This document shows, in pieces, positions 1 through 12,035 of a stretch of 40,306 nt of DNA; within the stretch, counting starts at the first letter, position 1, and each line of letters begins with the position of its first letter. The notes beneath the pieces were generated by a model. It did not search any database. It saw only the letters and a program-made list of their open reading frames with translations, and was not told where the DNA came from. Source of the stretch: an uncultured bacterium. GTDB taxonomy: Bacteria; Actinomycetota; Actinomycetes; S36-B12; CAIKAW01. A program made the position numbers and the translations under genes. The DNA lies in contig CAIKAW010000103.1 in assembly GCA_903825575.1 (NCBI GenBank), positions 1 through 40,306 on the forward strand, given 5' to 3'.

Positions 1-2
1 CC

Positions 3-677
3 GGGGTAACGACTCCGGGACGATCCAAGGAACAGGCCGAGGATTACCGCTACTTCCCAGAGCCAGATCTGGTCCCGATCGCACCTGATCGCGACTGGAT
101 TGCTGCCCTAGGTGCAGCTCTTCCGGAGTTGCCTGCCGCGCACCGAGCGCGGCTGCAGGCGGACTGGGCTTTGAGTGACTTCGACCTAGCTGCGTTGGTT
201 AACTCCGATGCACTCGACGTCGTGGAAGCCACCGTGGCCGCAGGAACTTCGTCGGCGTCGGCGCGCAAGTGGTGGCTTGGCGAATTGGCCAGAATCGCCA
301 ACGAACGGGGCGTCGAACTGGTTGAACTTCCGATTACGCCCGGCGACGTCGCACGGATCGAGGCACTCGTCGTCGATGGGTCGCTCAACGACAAACTCGC
401 GCGGGACGTTATCGACGGTGTCCTTGCCGGTGAAGGTGATCCGGACGCAGTTGTTACTTCCCGCGGCTTAGTGATCGTAAACGACGATGGCGCACTGCTC
501 GTCGCGATCGATGCCGCGATTGCCGCTCAACCTGATATCGCCGAGAAGATTCGCGAAGGCAAACTGCAGGCTGTGGGCGCGCTGATCGGGGCGATCATGA
601 AATTGACCGGCGGCAAGGCAGATGCCGGTCGGGCTCGAGCCCTCTTGCTCGAACGCCTCGGGGTCGAAGCCGGTTGA
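3..677 (+). CDS. gatB: GatB, aspartyl/glutamyl-tRNA amidotransferase subunit B (3' part)
   Basis: This is the C-terminal part of GatB; the start lies outside the window and the frame is open from base 3. GatB is the kinase/transamidase subunit of GatCAB, which converts Glu-tRNA(Gln) to Gln-tRNA(Gln) in bacteria that lack glutaminyl-tRNA synthetase. The visible part opens with the family signature EDYRYFPEPDL, followed by a helical middle segment. It ends in the YqeY-like tail domain that contacts tRNA (GKLQAVGALIGAIMKLTGGKA near the end). About 224 residues are visible of a usual 480-500. The window also holds gltX and a tRNA-Gln, the other parts of this indirect charging route. The stop overlaps the next gene by four bases (TTGA). 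Confidence 0.95.
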   Translation, partial: GVTTPGRSKEQAEDYRYFPEPDLVPIAPDRDWIAALGAALPELPAAHRARLQADWALSDFDLAALVNSDALDVVEATVAAGTSSASARKWWLGELARIANERGVELVELPITPGDVARIEALVVDGSLNDKLARDVIDGVLAGEGDPDAVVTSRGLVIVNDDGALLVAIDAAIAAQPDIAEKIREGKLQAVGALIGAIMKLTGGKADAGRARALLLERLGVEAG

Positions 678-1585
678 GCACACTCACGGCCCTGTTGCCG
701 TGGCGGGCCGACGAACTCCCCGGTCCGCTCCCGCTAGGTGTCGTGGCCGAGTACTTCGCCGGGTTTGAGCAGCCGGCCGCTGCGGTCTTGGCCGCTGTCG
801 AGTTCTATGTCCTGCCGTATATGGGCCCTAGCGATCACGTTGCACTTATGAAACAGATGCCTCGCTTGCGTGTGGTGCAGACGTTGACGGCCGGCGTGGA
901 CAACGTGCTTGGCCACGTCCCGCCTGGGGTCGTGTTGTGTAATGCGGCAGGCGTTCATGACGCAAGCACCGCTGAATTGGCGGTTGGTCTGATCTTGGCC
1001 AAACTGCGCGGTATCGATTCGGCGGCCCGAGATCTGGCCACGGCGACTTGGGACCACGGCAACCATCAGTCACTTGCCGACTCAACTGTGATGATCATCG
1101 GATTCGGGCACGTCGGGCAGGCGATCGGTGCGCGACTTGCTCCGTTCGAGGTTGAGCTGGTTCCCGTTGCCTTGCATGCCCGGCCGGGAGTGCATGGGGT
1201 GGAAGACATCCCAGCGCTACTGCCAAATGCGGACGTCGTCGTACTGGCCCTTCCACTTACGCAGGGAACGGAAAGGTTCGTGGATGCTCAGTTCCTTGCC
1301 CTGATGAAGGCTGGCGCCCTACTCGTCAACGTAGCTCGCGGGCGCGTGGTCGACACTGATGCGCTGGTCGCTGGTCTACGAAGTGAGCGGATTCAGGCGG
1401 CCTTGGACGTGACCGATCCCGAGCCATTGCCGCCTGATCACCCGCTCTGGACTGCACCAGGGGTTCTGATCACCGCACATCTCGGTGGTGCTACCACCGC
1501 GTTTCCACCTCGCGGGAAGCGGCTAGTGCTTGAGCAGCTCGAGCGATATGCCGCCGGCCAGCTGCTGGCCAACCTGATCTCCTGA
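674..1585 (+). CDS. D-isomer-specific 2-hydroxyacid dehydrogenase
   Basis: A 303-residue NAD(P)-dependent dehydrogenase of the D-2-hydroxyacid family (relatives: phosphoglycerate, glyoxylate and hydroxypyruvate reductases). The Rossmann motif GFGHVG is near residue 140. The segment NVARGRVVDTDAL carries the catalytic Arg, DPEPLPPDHPLW the catalytic Glu, and ITAHLGG the catalytic His. The start is a TTG overlapping the gatB stop (TTGA), which suggests translational coupling; no good Shine-Dalgarno sequence is visible. It is shorter than serA further on and has no ACT domain, so it is not the main serine-pathway enzyme. The substrate cannot be told from sequence. It is followed by a separate ilvD promoter, so it probably ends the gatB operon. 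Confidence 0.85.
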   Translation: MSTLTALLPWRADELPGPLPLGVVAEYFAGFEQPAAAVLAAVEFYVLPYMGPSDHVALMKQMPRLRVVQTLTAGVDNVLGHVPPGVVLCNAAGVHDASTAELAVGLILAKLRGIDSAARDLATATWDHGNHQSLADSTVMIIGFGHVGQAIGARLAPFEVELVPVALHARPGVHGVEDIPALLPNADVVVLALPLTQGTERFVDAQFLALMKAGALLVNVARGRVVDTDALVAGLRSERIQAALDVTDPEPLPPDHPLWTAPGVLITAHLGGATTAFPPRGKRLVLEQLERYAAGQLLANLIS

Positions 1586-1634
1586 CGCGCTACTCGTAGC
1601 GTCGCCTGACGTGTGGGTCATTAGGCGTCGGCCT

Positions 1635-1640
1635 TAGGGT
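1635..1640 (+). promoter_or_regulatory. -10 box of a probable leaderless ilvD promoter
   Basis: TAGGGT lies exactly six bases before the ilvD ATG. Transcription starting about seven bases downstream of a -10 box would begin at or next to the A of the ATG, giving a leaderless mRNA. No convincing -35 is visible. No Shine-Dalgarno sequence precedes this start, which fits. Confidence 0.55.
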
Positions 1641-1646
1641 GTCGCC

Positions 1647-3338
1647 ATGGCCCAAGACAATTCTTCCCAAGACCTGAAGCCCCGCAGCCGGATCGTCACC
1701 GACGGGCTCGAACGTGCAGCGGCTCGCGGCATGCTGCGCGCGGTCGGTATGGGAGATGGCGACTGGGAGAAGCCGCAAATCGGCATTGCGTCGTCTTGGA
1801 ACGAGATCACCCCTTGCAACCTGTCGCTTGACCGCTTAGCGGTTGCGGCGAAGGAGGGGGTGCATGCGGCCGGTGGTTATCCGCTGCAGTTCGGCACGAT
1901 CTCGGTCTCCGACGGAATCTCGATGGGTCACGAAGGCATGCACTTCTCACTGGTTTCGCGCGAAGTGATCGCTGACTCCGTGGAGACGGTGATGAATGCC
2001 GAACGACTGGACGGCATGGTTACGTTCGCTGGTTGCGACAAGAGTTTGCCCGGCATGCTGATGGCGGCGGCGCGAACTGATGTGGCATCGGTATTCGTCT
2101 ACGCCGGTTCCACGCTACCGGGCAATGTAGATGGCCATAACGTGACGATCATCGACGCCTTCGAGGCTGTTGGAGCATGCGCGCGTGGCTTGATCAGCCG
2201 TGACCAAGTCGACCGCATCGAACGAGCGATCTGTCCCGGTGAGGGCGCGTGCGGTGGGATGTACACCGCGAACACGATGGCGAGTGCCGCCGAAGCACTT
2301 GGCATGTCGTTGCCCGGTTCAGCCGCGCCACCTGCCGTGGATCGCCGTCGTGACGGTTATGCGCGACGTTCGGGCCAGGCTGTCGTCGAACTGATTCGTC
2401 AGGGAATTACGACTCGCGACATTCTGACCAAGCCAGCATTCGAGAACGCCATTGCAGTGGTGATGGCGTTAGGCGGCTCGACGAACGCCGTTCTGCACCT
2501 GCTGGCGATCGCGCACGAAGCCGACGTCGACCTCGAACTCGAGGACTTCCACCGCATCGGGTCACGGGTTCCTTTGTTAGCGGACGTCAAGCCGTTTGGG
2601 CGTTTCGTTATGAGTGACATGGACCAGGTCGGGGGCGTGCCGGTGGTCATGCGTGCGTTGCTTGACGCTGGTCTGATGCACGGCGACGTCCTGACCGTGA
2701 CTGGGCGGACGATGGCGGAGAACCTGGCTGAAATTGCGGCACCGGATCCCGATGGTGAGATCTTGCACGCAATCAAGACTCCACTGGGCACATCTGGCGG
2801 GATCATGATTTTGGGCGGCACGCTGGCACCCGAGGGCGCTGTCACCAAAGTAGCCGGAGTTTCGGTGCCGTACTTTGAGGGCACCGCACGAGTTTTCGAA
2901 CGCGAACAAGCCGCCATGGCTGCCCTTGAGGACGGAACCATTCAGGCTGGCGACGCGGTGGTTATTCGGTACGAGGGCCCCAAGGGAGGGCCGGGCATGC
3001 GCGAAATGCTGATGATCACCGGGGCAATCAAGGGCGCGGGCCTGGGTAAGGACGTCATGCTGATCACCGATGGGCGATTCTCGGGCGGAACCACTGGGCT
3101 TTGCATTGGCCACGTGTCTCCCGAAGCCGTCGATGGCGGTCCAATTGCGTTGGTGCGCGATGGCGACCGGATTCGGATCGACTCAGTCACGCGAACGCTA
3201 GATCTGCTGGTAGATGCGACTGAACTCGAAGCCCGCCGGGCGGCTTGGGTGCCGGTCCCGCATAAGTACACCCGCGGAGTATTGGCCAAGTACTCGAAAC
3301 TGGTCGGCTCGGCCTCCTATGGTGCGGTCTGCGACTGA
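1647..3338 (+). CDS. ilvD: Dihydroxy-acid dehydratase IlvD
   Basis: IlvD dehydrates 2,3-dihydroxy-isovalerate and 2,3-dihydroxy-3-methylvalerate to the 2-oxo acids that precede Val/Leu and Ile. The 563-residue length is normal. The three cysteines expected to bind the [2Fe-2S] cluster in this family are present: C57 (TPCN), C130 (AGCDKSLPG) and C202 ([12 protein letters not shown]). The C-terminal catalytic segment [20 protein letters not shown] is intact. The ATG at 1647 is chosen because TAGGGT lies six bases upstream and the N-terminus ([19 protein letters not shown]) matches the family. It is transcribed separately from ilvBNC, which follows after a 278-base leader region. Confidence 0.97.
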   Translation: MAQDNSSQDLKPRSRIVTDGLERAAARGMLRAVGMGDGDWEKPQIGIASSWNEITPCNLSLDRLAVAAKEGVHAAGGYPLQFGTISVSDGISMGHEGMHFSLVSREVIADSVETVMNAERLDGMVTFAGCDKSLPGMLMAAARTDVASVFVYAGSTLPGNVDGHNVTIIDAFEAVGACARGLISRDQVDRIERAICPGEGACGGMYTANTMASAAEALGMSLPGSAAPPAVDRRRDGYARRSGQAVVELIRQGITTRDILTKPAFENAIAVVMALGGSTNAVLHLLAIAHEADVDLELEDFHRIGSRVPLLADVKPFGRFVMSDMDQVGGVPVVMRALLDAGLMHGDVLTVTGRTMAENLAEIAAPDPDGEILHAIKTPLGTSGGIMILGGTLAPEGAVTKVAGVSVPYFEGTARVFEREQAAMAALEDGTIQAGDAVVIRYEGPKGGPGMREMLMITGAIKGAGLGKDVMLITDGRFSGGTTGLCIGHVSPEAVDGGPIALVRDGDRIRIDSVTRTLDLLVDATELEARRAAWVPVPHKYTRGVLAKYSKLVGSASYGAVCD

Positions 3339-3399
3339 TCCCCGGGTGCAGACGCCACAAATCGTTCGTCTCGGATTGTGAGATAAGTGTCCACCGGTG

Positions 3400-3428
3400 G
3401 TGACGGGTGTGGCTGGAGGGGCTAGGGT
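3400..3428 (+). promoter_or_regulatory. ilvBNC promoter (leaderless leader ORF)
   Basis: GTGACG at 3400-3405 (four of six match the -35 consensus) and TAGGGT at 3423-3428 are separated by 17 bases. The -10 ends six bases before the ATG of the leader ORF at 3435, so the transcript should begin at that ATG or one base before it. This is the best formed -35/-10 pair among the leaderless promoters in the window. Confidence 0.65.
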
Positions 3429-3434
3429 CTGGTC

Positions 3435-3479
3435 ATGCTTTCGACACTCGTAGTAGTACCGATGGGGCCCGTCGCCTGA
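3435..3479 (+). CDS. ilvL: ilvB leader peptide (14 aa, Val-Val-Val)
   Basis: ATG to TGA encodes MLSTLVVVPMGPVA. Three consecutive GTA valine codons lie at 3450-3458 and leucines at positions 2 and 5, but there is no isoleucine. It sits between the promoter and a rho-independent terminator ahead of ilvB, the classic layout of ribosome-mediated attenuation. Leader peptides with terminators upstream of ilvB are known in Corynebacterium, Mycobacterium and Streptomyces from comparative genomics. There is no Shine-Dalgarno sequence, and the -10 box is six bases upstream, so it is probably read from a leaderless mRNA. The ilvL symbol is used by analogy. Confidence 0.8.
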   Translation: MLSTLVVVPMGPVA

Positions 3480-3500
3480 CGTCCACCGGTGATGCGCCCC
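3464..3500 (+). promoter_or_regulatory. Predicted antiterminator hairpin of the ilvB attenuator
   Basis: GGGGC (3464-3468) pairs with GCCCC (3496-3500). After one C/C mismatch, C3470 pairs with G3494 and GTCGCC (3471-3476) pairs with GGTGAT (3488-3493) using two G-U pairs. The loop is 3477-3487. It uses the 5' arm of the terminator at 3497-3500, so the two folds exclude each other. A ribosome stalled at the first Val codon would leave 3464 onward free; a ribosome at the leader stop would cover this region and let the terminator form. Confidence 0.6.
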
Positions 3501-3529
3501 CCTGCCTGCAAGTGGCCGGGGGGTTTTTT
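3497..3529 (+). terminator. Rho-independent terminator of the ilvB attenuator
   Basis: Six C (3497-3502) pair with six G (3518-3523). After a T/C mismatch, GCC (3504-3506) pairs with GGC (3514-3516) around a seven-base loop. Six T follow at 3524-3529. It lies 17 bases after the leader-peptide stop and 87 bases before ilvB. Confidence 0.85.
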
Positions 3530-3616
3530 ATTGCTAGGTAGAACTACTCGTAGGTAAGGCAAGGACACTGCAAGGCCCGCACCGCCGGGGCAACCCGGCC
3601 AAAGCAAGGACATGTG

Positions 3617-5359
3617 ATGAGCGAAAAGATCACCGGAGCACAGAGCCTGGTTCGGTCACTCGAGATGGCCGGCGTCGACACGGTGTTCGGGATTCCCGGT
3701 GGAGCGATCCTTCCCCTCTACGACCCGCTAATGGACTCCACGAAGCTGCGGCACATCCTGGTGCGCCACGAGCAGGGCGCTGGGCACGCCGCCGAGGGAT
3801 ATGCCTTGGCCAGTGGACGGGTCGGCGTTTGTATGGCGACAAGCGGTCCGGGTGCAACCAACCTCGTGACACCAATCGCTGACGCTCACATGGACTCGGT
3901 ACCTATCGTGGCTGTCACTGGACAGGTCCCCAGCGCTTCCATCGGGACCGACGCCTTCCAAGAAGCCGATATCCGTGGCATCACAATGCCAATCACCAAG
4001 CACAACTACTTGGTGACCGATCCTGACCAAATCCCGCGGGCAATTGCAGAGGCCTTCCATATCGCATCGACCGGTCGCCCCGGTCCCGTGCTTGTGGACG
4101 TTTCTAAGGATGCACTCCAGGGGATGACGACTTTTGAGTGGCCCGATCACATTGATCTTCCCGGTTACCGTCCGGTTACCCGACCACACGCCAAGCAGAT
4201 ACGCGAAGCCGCACGCCTGATCGTTGAGTCCCGCCGTCCAGTGCTCTACGTCGGCGGTGGCGTGATTCGCGCACGCGCTTCGAAGCAGTTGCGAGAACTG
4301 GCCGAACTGACCGGCATCCCAGTGGTAACCACGTTGATGGCGCGCGGGGCGTTCCCCGATGGGCACCCGCTTCACCTCGGGATGCCAGGCATGCATGGCA
4401 CCGTCGCGGCGGTTGGCGCGCTCCAGAAAGCCGATCTACTGATCACGCTGGGGGCCCGCTTCGACGACCGTGTGACTGGCAAGTTGTCTTCGTTCGCGCC
4501 CGACGCAAAGGTGATCCACGCAGACATTGACCCAGCCGAGATCTCCAAGAACCGCGTGGCCGACCTACCGATCGTCGGCGATGCGGGCGAGGTGATTTCC
4601 GACCTGATTGTCGCAATCAAAGCCGACTACGCGGCCGGTCGAGTTGGCGACTACGAAGGTTGGCGTCAGACGGTTACTGGTTGGCGCACGACCTACCCGT
4701 TGGGCTGGGAAGGCAACGCCGACGGCATGCTCGCGCCGCAATCAGTGATTCAGCGCCTCGGCAAGATTGCTGGCCCAGACGCGATCTACGTCGCCGGCGT
4801 TGGGCAGCACCAAATGTGGGCTGCCCAGTTCATTGATTACCAGAATCCGGGCACCTGGCTCAATTCCGGCGGACTAGGAACTATGGGTTTCGCAATCCCA
4901 GCGGCCATGGGCGCAAAGGTTGGGCGTCCGGATGCCACAGTCTGGGCGATCGATGGCGATGGCTGTTTCCAGATGACCAATCAAGAACTCGTCACCTGTG
5001 CCATCAACGACATTCCCATCAAGGTGGCGCTGATCAACAACTCATCCCTTGGCATGGTGCGCCAGTGGCAGACGCTGTTCTACAACGAGCGCTACTCGAA
5101 CACTGATCTGCATTCGCATCGGATTCCGGATTTCGTGATGCTGGCCGAGGCCTATGGCTGTGCCGGACTGCGATGCGAATCTCCTGAAGACGTTGACGCA
5201 ACAATCGAGAAGGCAATGTCAATCAATGACCGACCGGTGGTGGTGGACTTCGTCGTCCATCGGGATGCGATGGTTTGGCCGATGGTCGCCGCAGGCACAA
5301 GCAACGACGACATTTTGGTGGCGCGCGAAATGGCCCCTGATTGGGAGAGTGAGTACTGA
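3617..5359 (+). CDS. ilvB: Acetolactate synthase large subunit IlvB
   Basis: IlvB is the ThDP-dependent catalytic subunit of acetohydroxyacid synthase, making 2-acetolactate from two pyruvates or 2-aceto-2-hydroxybutyrate from pyruvate and 2-oxobutyrate. It has 580 residues from the ATG at 3617; AAGGA at 3606-3610 fits this ATG better than the GTG just before it. The ThDP-activating Glu is in [14 protein letters not shown] (E52). The ThDP/Mg motif begins GDG at residues 447-449 and runs to [12 protein letters not shown]. It heads the ilvB-ilvN-ilvC cluster behind the leader-peptide attenuator. ilvN, the regulatory subunit, follows after 49 bases. Confidence 0.97.
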   Translation: MSEKITGAQSLVRSLEMAGVDTVFGIPGGAILPLYDPLMDSTKLRHILVRHEQGAGHAAEGYALASGRVGVCMATSGPGATNLVTPIADAHMDSVPIVAVTGQVPSASIGTDAFQEADIRGITMPITKHNYLVTDPDQIPRAIAEAFHIASTGRPGPVLVDVSKDALQGMTTFEWPDHIDLPGYRPVTRPHAKQIREAARLIVESRRPVLYVGGGVIRARASKQLRELAELTGIPVVTTLMARGAFPDGHPLHLGMPGMHGTVAAVGALQKADLLITLGARFDDRVTGKLSSFAPDAKVIHADIDPAEISKNRVADLPIVGDAGEVISDLIVAIKADYAAGRVGDYEGWRQTVTGWRTTYPLGWEGNADGMLAPQSVIQRLGKIAGPDAIYVAGVGQHQMWAAQFIDYQNPGTWLNSGGLGTMGFAIPAAMGAKVGRPDATVWAIDGDGCFQMTNQELVTCAINDIPIKVALINNSSLGMVRQWQTLFYNERYSNTDLHSHRIPDFVMLAEAYGCAGLRCESPEDVDATIEKAMSINDRPVVVDFVVHRDAMVWPMVAAGTSNDDILVAREMAPDWESEY

Positions 5360-5408
5360 TGTTCACACCCAGCGGCCGGATGCAACTTCCATTGGTTAGG
5401 AGTCAGTC

Positions 5409-7050
<1,642 letters not shown>

Positions 7051-7188
7051 TTTTGGCGCGGCGGGTTCGGCGGTTAGCGGCGCGGCGGTGTGGTGCTGTG
7101 GTGAAGGCCAGGCCGGTGGCGCGCCGTTGCGCGTCGGTCGCCCGCTAGAGTTGCTGATTCCGCAACAGTCCTAGCAAAGGTGTCTGCC

Positions 7189-8775
7189 GTGACTCCCGTC
7201 GTCCTCATCTCCGAGGAGCTTTCCCCTGCCACCGTGGATGCGCTTGGTCCTGACGTAGAGGTGCGCACTTGCGACGGGACGAACCGCGCCGAATTGCTCG
7301 CCGCGGTCGTCGGCATCGATGCGCTGCTAGTCCGGTCGGCAACGCAGGTGGACGCTGAGGTCTTTGCGGCCGCCCGCGGAATGCGCGTCGTCGCCCGGGC
7401 CGGGGTCGGACTGGACAACGTCGATGTCAAGGCGGCTACCCAAGCTGGCGTGATGGTCGTCAATGCGCCGACCTCGAACATCGTCAGCGCCGCTGAGTTG
7501 GCCGTTGGATTGCTGCTCGCGAGTGCCAGAAACATAGTTCCTGCGAACTTGGCGCTGCGTAACGGAAAGTGGGAGCGCTCAAAGTTCACCGGCGCCGAAA
7601 TCACCGACAAAGTAGTAGGCATTGTCGGCCTTGGCAGAATCGGCCTCTTGGTCGCACAAAGGCTGGCGGGGTTTGGCGTCGACCTAATCGCTTACGACCC
7701 TTACATCCAGCCGTCACGCGCCGCGCAGATCGGTGTGCGAATGGTGGAGCTGGATGACCTGCTGCGCGAGAGCGACTTCATCACAGTGCATTTGCCGAAG
7801 ACGCCCGAAACGGTGGGCCTGATCGGGGCGGATGCGCTGAAGCTTGTTAAGCCAACCGTGCGGATCATCAACGCAGCGCGGGGCGGCATCGTCGACGAGG
7901 CCGCCTTGTACGACGCGCTCGTGTCTGGCCGGGTGGCCGGTGCTGGGCTCGACGTCTACGCGACAGAGCCGTGCACGGATTCGCCGCTGTTTGGGTTAGG
8001 GAACGTCGTGGCAACTCCGCATTTGGGTGCGTCCACGGACGAGGCTCAGGAAAAGGCCGGCGTTGCCGTGGCTCGTTCGGTACGACTAGCACTTGCGGGG
8101 GAGCCGGTGCCAGATGCCGTCAACGTCCAAGGCGGAGAACTTTCCGATGAGGTGCGCCCGGCAATCGGGCTGGCCGAGCGACTTGGGCACCTAGGTGCGG
8201 TCCTTGCCCAGGCGCCGCTGGCTTCGGTAGAAGTAGATGTGCGCGGCGAGTTGGCGTTGCATGACGTCAAACTTGTCGAACTTGCCACCCTCAAGGGTGT
8301 GTTCGGTGCTCTCGTCCACGAACCAGTTTCTTATGTGAACGCACCGGTGCTTGCAGCCGATCGCGGCGTTACATCGCACCTGACGACCAATCGCGACAGC
8401 CCCGACTTCCGCAGTTTGGTCGGCGTTGTGCTCGCTTGCACTGACGGCAGCCGAGTGTCAGTGGCGGGCACGGTTACTGGCCCGCGCGGGATTGAAAAAC
8501 TTGTTGCGATCGATGGTTTTGACATTGACGTGCCGTTCAGCCGGCACTTGGCATTCTTTACTTACCACGATCGCGTTGGGGTCGTCGGTATCGTCGGCCG
8601 ATTACTTGGCGAGGCTGGCGTCAATATTGGCGGCATGCAGGTCAGCCGTCGGGCCGAAGGGGGATCGGCATTGATCGCACTGACCGTCGACTCTGAAATC
8701 CCGGCAGCAGTCATGACCGCTATCAGCGCCCAAATCGGCGCCACCCAAGGTCAAGCAGTAACCCTCGACCTCTGA
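7189..8775 (+). CDS. serA: D-3-phosphoglycerate dehydrogenase SerA
   Basis: SerA catalyses the first step of serine synthesis, 3-phosphoglycerate to 3-phosphohydroxypyruvate. It has 528 residues, the long type with a catalytic part (about 1-310), an intervening regulatory domain, and a C-terminal ACT domain (GVVGIVGRLLGEAGVNIGGMQVSR). Signatures are GLGRIGLLVAQRL (Rossmann), INAARGGIVDEAALYDAL (Arg) and VVATPHLGASTDEAQEKAG (His). I start it at GTG 7189 because AAAGG ends eight bases upstream; the in-frame GTG at 7180 overlaps that site. A -10-like TAGAGT lies at 7146-7151. The 138-base gap after ilvC is very GC-rich and shows no clear terminator. Confidence 0.93.
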   Translation: MTPVVLISEELSPATVDALGPDVEVRTCDGTNRAELLAAVVGIDALLVRSATQVDAEVFAAARGMRVVARAGVGLDNVDVKAATQAGVMVVNAPTSNIVSAAELAVGLLLASARNIVPANLALRNGKWERSKFTGAEITDKVVGIVGLGRIGLLVAQRLAGFGVDLIAYDPYIQPSRAAQIGVRMVELDDLLRESDFITVHLPKTPETVGLIGADALKLVKPTVRIINAARGGIVDEAALYDALVSGRVAGAGLDVYATEPCTDSPLFGLGNVVATPHLGASTDEAQEKAGVAVARSVRLALAGEPVPDAVNVQGGELSDEVRPAIGLAERLGHLGAVLAQAPLASVEVDVRGELALHDVKLVELATLKGVFGALVHEPVSYVNAPVLAADRGVTSHLTTNRDSPDFRSLVGVVLACTDGSRVSVAGTVTGPRGIEKLVAIDGFDIDVPFSRHLAFFTYHDRVGVVGIVGRLLGEAGVNIGGMQVSRRAEGGSALIALTVDSEIPAAVMTAISAQIGATQGQAVTLDL

Positions 8776-8780
8776 CCGAA

Positions 8781-8986
8781 GAAAGTGCCGTGGGTGCGCA
8801 TAGGCAGCACAAACGGTGCATTGCGATTGTGCGCAGCGTTTCGCAATATGCCCTCTAACGGCCGAGACCTTTTGTTGCGCAGGCTTGTTTGAAGTCCTTC
8901 CCGCCGTAGGCCACTTAGGACCTGACACATAACGCACATTGATGGTGGTGCCTTTTGTGTCACCTATGCGTACGCACGGCACTTTC
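8781..8986. repeat. 206-base element with imperfect terminal inverted repeats
   Basis: The left end at 8781-8815 and the right end at 8952-8986 are inverted copies. The outer 12 bases (GAAAGTGCCGTG) match perfectly, then two bases, then CGCATAGG, then CACAAA and GG, separated by a few mismatches. About 135 bases lie between the arms, including a smaller pair TTGCGA/TCGCAA. It fills the gap between the convergent serA and leuA genes. I see no ORF and no target duplication. It could be a MITE-like element, a structured RNA, or an unusual convergent terminator. Confidence 0.55.
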
Positions 8987-8993
8987 CTCAAGC

Positions 8994-10921
<1,928 letters not shown>

Positions 10922-10928
10922 GTGCAAA

Positions 10929-10934
10929 AGGGTA
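10929..10934 (-). promoter_or_regulatory. -10 box of the leuA leader transcript
   Basis: TACCCT on the minus strand is seven bases before the leader-peptide ATG (10921). This places the transcript start at or next to that ATG. No clear -35 is seen at the expected distance. Confidence 0.5.
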
Positions 10935-10968
10935 GCAGGGTGAATCGGTAGCGACCTGAGTCGGTAGC
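10931..10968 (+). repeat. Three GGTAGC words at 16-base spacing between leuA and leuB
   Basis: GGTAGC occurs at 10931-10936, 10947-10952 and 10963-10968, with exactly 16 bases between starts. The outer copies overlap the -10 boxes of the leuA leader (minus) and leuB (plus). This could be an operator array shared by the divergent promoters, or chance reuse of a -10-like word. Confidence 0.45.
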
Positions 10969-10970
10969 CT
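10965..10970 (+). promoter_or_regulatory. -10 box of a probable leaderless leuB promoter
   Basis: TAGCCT lies exactly six bases before the leuB ATG. The bases between are a pyrimidine run with no Shine-Dalgarno sequence. No clear -35. Confidence 0.55.
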
Positions 10971-10976
10971 TCCCCC

Positions 10977-12023
10977 ATGTCTAGCACCCTGCGGCTCGCT
11001 GTTATCCCCGGTGACGGGATTGGTACTGAGGTCACCACGGAGGCCGTCAAGGTTCTCGATGCGGTCGCTTCCCAGCACGGCGTTGCGGTGGTGCCAAGCG
11101 AGTACGACCTCGGGGCGCGACGCTGGTTGGCCAGTGGCGAGACCCTGCCGGACTCGGTTTTGGCCGAGCTTCGCGGGCATGACGCGATCCTTCTGGGCGC
11201 AGTAGGAGATCCCAGTGTGCCCCCCGGTGTCCTAGAGCGAGGGCTGTTGTTGCGCTTGCGTTTCGAACTGGATCATCACGTCAATCTGCGTCCGGTGAAG
11301 TTGTACCCAGGGGTTGCCAGCCCGCTGTCGGGCAAGGGACCGGCCCAGATCGACATGGTCGTCTGTCGCGAAGGTACGGAGGGCCCTTACGCCGGTTCCG
11401 GAGGATTCCTACGCAAGGGGACACCGCACGAGGTTGCAATTGAAGACAGCCTCAACACGGCTTACGGAGTCGAACGGATTGTTCGCGACGCATTTGGTCG
11501 TGCGATGCGTCGTCGCAAGCACCTGACACTCGTGCACAAGACCAACGTGCTGGTCCATGCCGGCGATCTGTGGCAGCGCACCTTCACACGCGTGGCCGCC
11601 GAGTTCCCGGAGGTCGCTACAGACTACTGCCACGTTGATGCAGCGGCGATGTTCTTCCTTACGGCACCTGAGCGTTTCGATGTCGTCGTGACCGACAACT
11701 TGTTCGGCGACATCATCACCGACATCGGGGCGGCAATCGCCGGCGGAATTGGGCTGGCTGCTTCCGGGAACCTTGATGTGAGTCGAGTCAACCCAAGCAT
11801 GTTTGAGCCAGTCCACGGGTCTGCGCCGGACATCGCGGGCCAGGGGATAGCTGACCCCACCGCTGCGATCTTGTCCGTTGCAATGTTGCTCGACCATGTT
11901 GGGCACACCGCGGCTGCGGCCCAGGTGGAGTCCGCAGTGGCGGCAGATCTGCTTAGCCGCACTGGTTCCCGGAGTACTTCCGCGGTCGGCGACGCGATCG
12001 CGGCGCTTGCCGTCGGGTCGTAG
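10977..12023 (+). CDS. leuB: 3-Isopropylmalate dehydrogenase LeuB
   Basis: LeuB oxidatively decarboxylates 3-isopropylmalate to 2-oxoisocaproate. The same activity on 3-methylmalate would make 2-oxobutyrate in the citramalate route started by CimA. It has 348 residues. Signatures are [17 protein letters not shown] at the N-terminus, the substrate-binding arginines in [23 protein letters not shown], and the metal-binding [20 protein letters not shown]. The ATG at 10977 is preceded by TAGCCT at six bases, indicating a leaderless transcript. It is divergent from leuA. Its stop TAG abuts the -10 box of ilvE. Confidence 0.96.
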   Translation: MSSTLRLAVIPGDGIGTEVTTEAVKVLDAVASQHGVAVVPSEYDLGARRWLASGETLPDSVLAELRGHDAILLGAVGDPSVPPGVLERGLLLRLRFELDHHVNLRPVKLYPGVASPLSGKGPAQIDMVVCREGTEGPYAGSGGFLRKGTPHEVAIEDSLNTAYGVERIVRDAFGRAMRRRKHLTLVHKTNVLVHAGDLWQRTFTRVAAEFPEVATDYCHVDAAAMFFLTAPERFDVVVTDNLFGDIITDIGAAIAGGIGLAASGNLDVSRVNPSMFEPVHGSAPDIAGQGIADPTAAILSVAMLLDHVGHTAAAAQVESAVAADLLSRTGSRSTSAVGDAIAALAVGS

Positions 12024-12029
12024 TAGCGT
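12024..12029 (+). promoter_or_regulatory. -10 box of a probable leaderless ilvE promoter
   Basis: TAGCGT directly follows the leuB stop codon and ends six bases before the ilvE ATG. There is no Shine-Dalgarno sequence in the 12-base gap, which fits leaderless initiation from this promoter. Confidence 0.5.
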
Positions 12030-12035
12030 CACGCC

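Larger units (their letters stand above)
3389..3491 (+). repeat. Two direct copies of an 11-base palindrome-containing word
   Basis: GTCCACCGGTG occurs at 3389-3399 and again at 3481-3491. The first copy overlaps the -35 region of the ilvB leader promoter. The second copy supplies the loop and 3' side of the predicted antiterminator. Each contains the self-complementary core CACCGGTG. The first copy could be a regulator site; the second has a clear structural role in RNA. Confidence 0.5.

Noticed and set aside
2399-2941. 180-residue minus-strand ORF inside ilvD
   Set aside because: It is a shadow of ilvD codon bias in a GC-rich genome, with low-complexity Ser/Thr/Arg composition and no ribosome site.
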